A stretch of DNA of 28,487 nt from a virus. A model generated the notes under the pieces. That model was not told where the DNA came from. It searched no databases and saw nothing but the letters and a program-made list of their open reading frames with translations. The DNA lies in the IMG/VR virus record IMGVR_UViG_3300032205_000014, positions 1 to 28,487 of that record. One strand, given 5' to 3'. The position numbers and the translations under genes were made by a program. Below, in pieces: positions 28,208 to 28,487 of the stretch; the first letter of the stretch is position 1, and each line of letters begins with the position of its first letter.

Positions 28208-28393
28208 ATGATGGCCCGTCTTTACCGGTGCGACCGTTGCGGCAGCGAGATGCCTTCGACGGAGACCTACGCCGAACGTTGCCACATCCAAGTCCAGTTC
28301 AGCCCGGCTTTCGGTAGTGAGCGCGGCCGGATGGATTGGTGCCGTAGCTGCGAGCAGGACTTCAGAAGGTGGTTGCAGGAGGGGGGCGCATGA
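28208..28393 (+). CDS. second small zinc-binding protein, 61 aa
   Basis: The protein begins MMARLYRCDRCGSEMPSTET and later has AERCHIQ and WCRSCEQDFRRWL, so CxxC pairs could bind zinc. The ATG at 28208 follows GAGG; a second ATG is the next codon. The stop overlaps the RuvC-like start as ATGA, indicating co-translation. The gene type is common beside phage recombination genes; the function is unknown. Confidence 0.72.
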   Translation: MMARLYRCDRCGSEMPSTETYAERCHIQVQFSPAFGSERGRMDWCRSCEQDFRRWLQEGGA

Positions 28394-28487
28394 TCCTCGG
28401 CATCGATCCCGGCTCTGTCTCCGCCGCCTATGGCATCCTCGACGACCAAGGCATCTTCGTCGAGACCGGCGACATCCCGGTGGTCGA
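28390..28487 (+). CDS. RuvC-like Holliday junction resolvase, N-terminal part (cut by window edge)
   Basis: Thirty-two complete codons are visible, beginning MILGIDPGSVSAAYGILDDQ and continuing with IFVETGDIPVV. GIDPGxxxxxYGI is the first motif of RuvC-type nucleases, with the catalytic Asp at residue 6. The enzyme would resolve recombination or replication branches before packaging. Only the N-terminus is here, so the other catalytic residues cannot be checked. Confidence 0.85.
   Translation, partial: MILGIDPGSVSAAYGILDDQGIFVETGDIPVV

Larger units (their letters stand above)
10..28422. repeat. genome-wide over-represented heptamer GGAGACA/TGTCTCC
   Basis: I count about 43 exact copies by hand. 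As GGAGACA on the plus strand they start at 10, 1341, 3394, 3919, 4502, 5322, 6548, 7077, 7261, 7302, 12427, 13781, 14154, 15460, 15851, 15902, 15929, 16313, 16456, 16465, 21802, 24652 and 24917. As TGTCTCC they start at 101, 1370, 1572, 2156, 5084, 5511, 11269, 11770, 11812, 11941, 20977, 21372, 22155, 22309, 23010, 24073, 24201, 25245, 25395 and 28416. About four would be expected from composition. Most have C or G before and G or A after. They fall in all codon frames and on both strands. None lies at 7309-11268 or 16472-20976. Confidence 0.85.

Overview
The window reads as part of a GC-rich tailed-phage genome (virus or prophage). The host is probably an alphaproteobacterium, perhaps rhizobial. 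That host guess rests on base composition, codon choice and the look of several small proteins, so it is an inference. No tRNA, rRNA, CRISPR array, transposase or integrase was seen.

Layout. (1) Positions 1-15540 are a leftward (minus-strand) late region. Read in the direction of transcription it holds a small leader gene, a block of tail-fibre/appendage genes (15229 to 7544), a cluster of small exported or membrane proteins that looks like a lysis cassette (7539 to 5904), the packaging pair (acidic 80-aa protein and large terminase), portal, a small basic protein, scaffold and the start of the major capsid protein. Many genes overlap by ATGA, GTGA or TGATG, which implies translational coupling. 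(2) Positions 15541-20985 are unlike the rest: long non-coding stretches, a zinc-finger-like HGG protein, and a pair made of a HExxH metallopeptidase/vWA protein and a MoxR/CobS-type AAA+ ATPase. The tetranucleotide CTAG is about 17 times denser here than in the flanks. (3) Positions 20986-27475 are a leftward replication region with a fused primase-helicase, a family A DNA polymerase with a proofreading domain, an unknown 404-aa protein and small ORFs. (4) After a divergent promoter region (27476-27644), rightward genes begin: a small HTH-like regulator, two zinc-ribbon proteins and the start of a RuvC-type resolvase.

How the genes may work together. The HTH protein at 27645 probably controls the divergent promoters. 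A 10-bp sequence, ACAAAAGCAC, lies in both promoters and recurs as a pair around an iteron-like repeat cluster (GCGTAGG, seven copies) next to the primase-helicase gene. That cluster is a candidate replication origin. Replication then uses the primase-helicase, the polymerase and the resolvase. Late expression assembles the procapsid (scaffold, capsid, portal), packages DNA (terminase) and adds several modular fibres.

Most notable signals. First, the heptamer GGAGACA (either strand) occurs about 43 times by hand count, against roughly 4 expected. It lies in genes and between them, in all reading frames, and is absent from two stretches of about 4 kb (the fibre paralogues, and the vWA/AAA+ block). 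Second, a phage-borne MoxR ATPase and metallopeptidase-vWA pair sits in a compositionally foreign island carrying its own palindrome family (CGCCTAGGCG).
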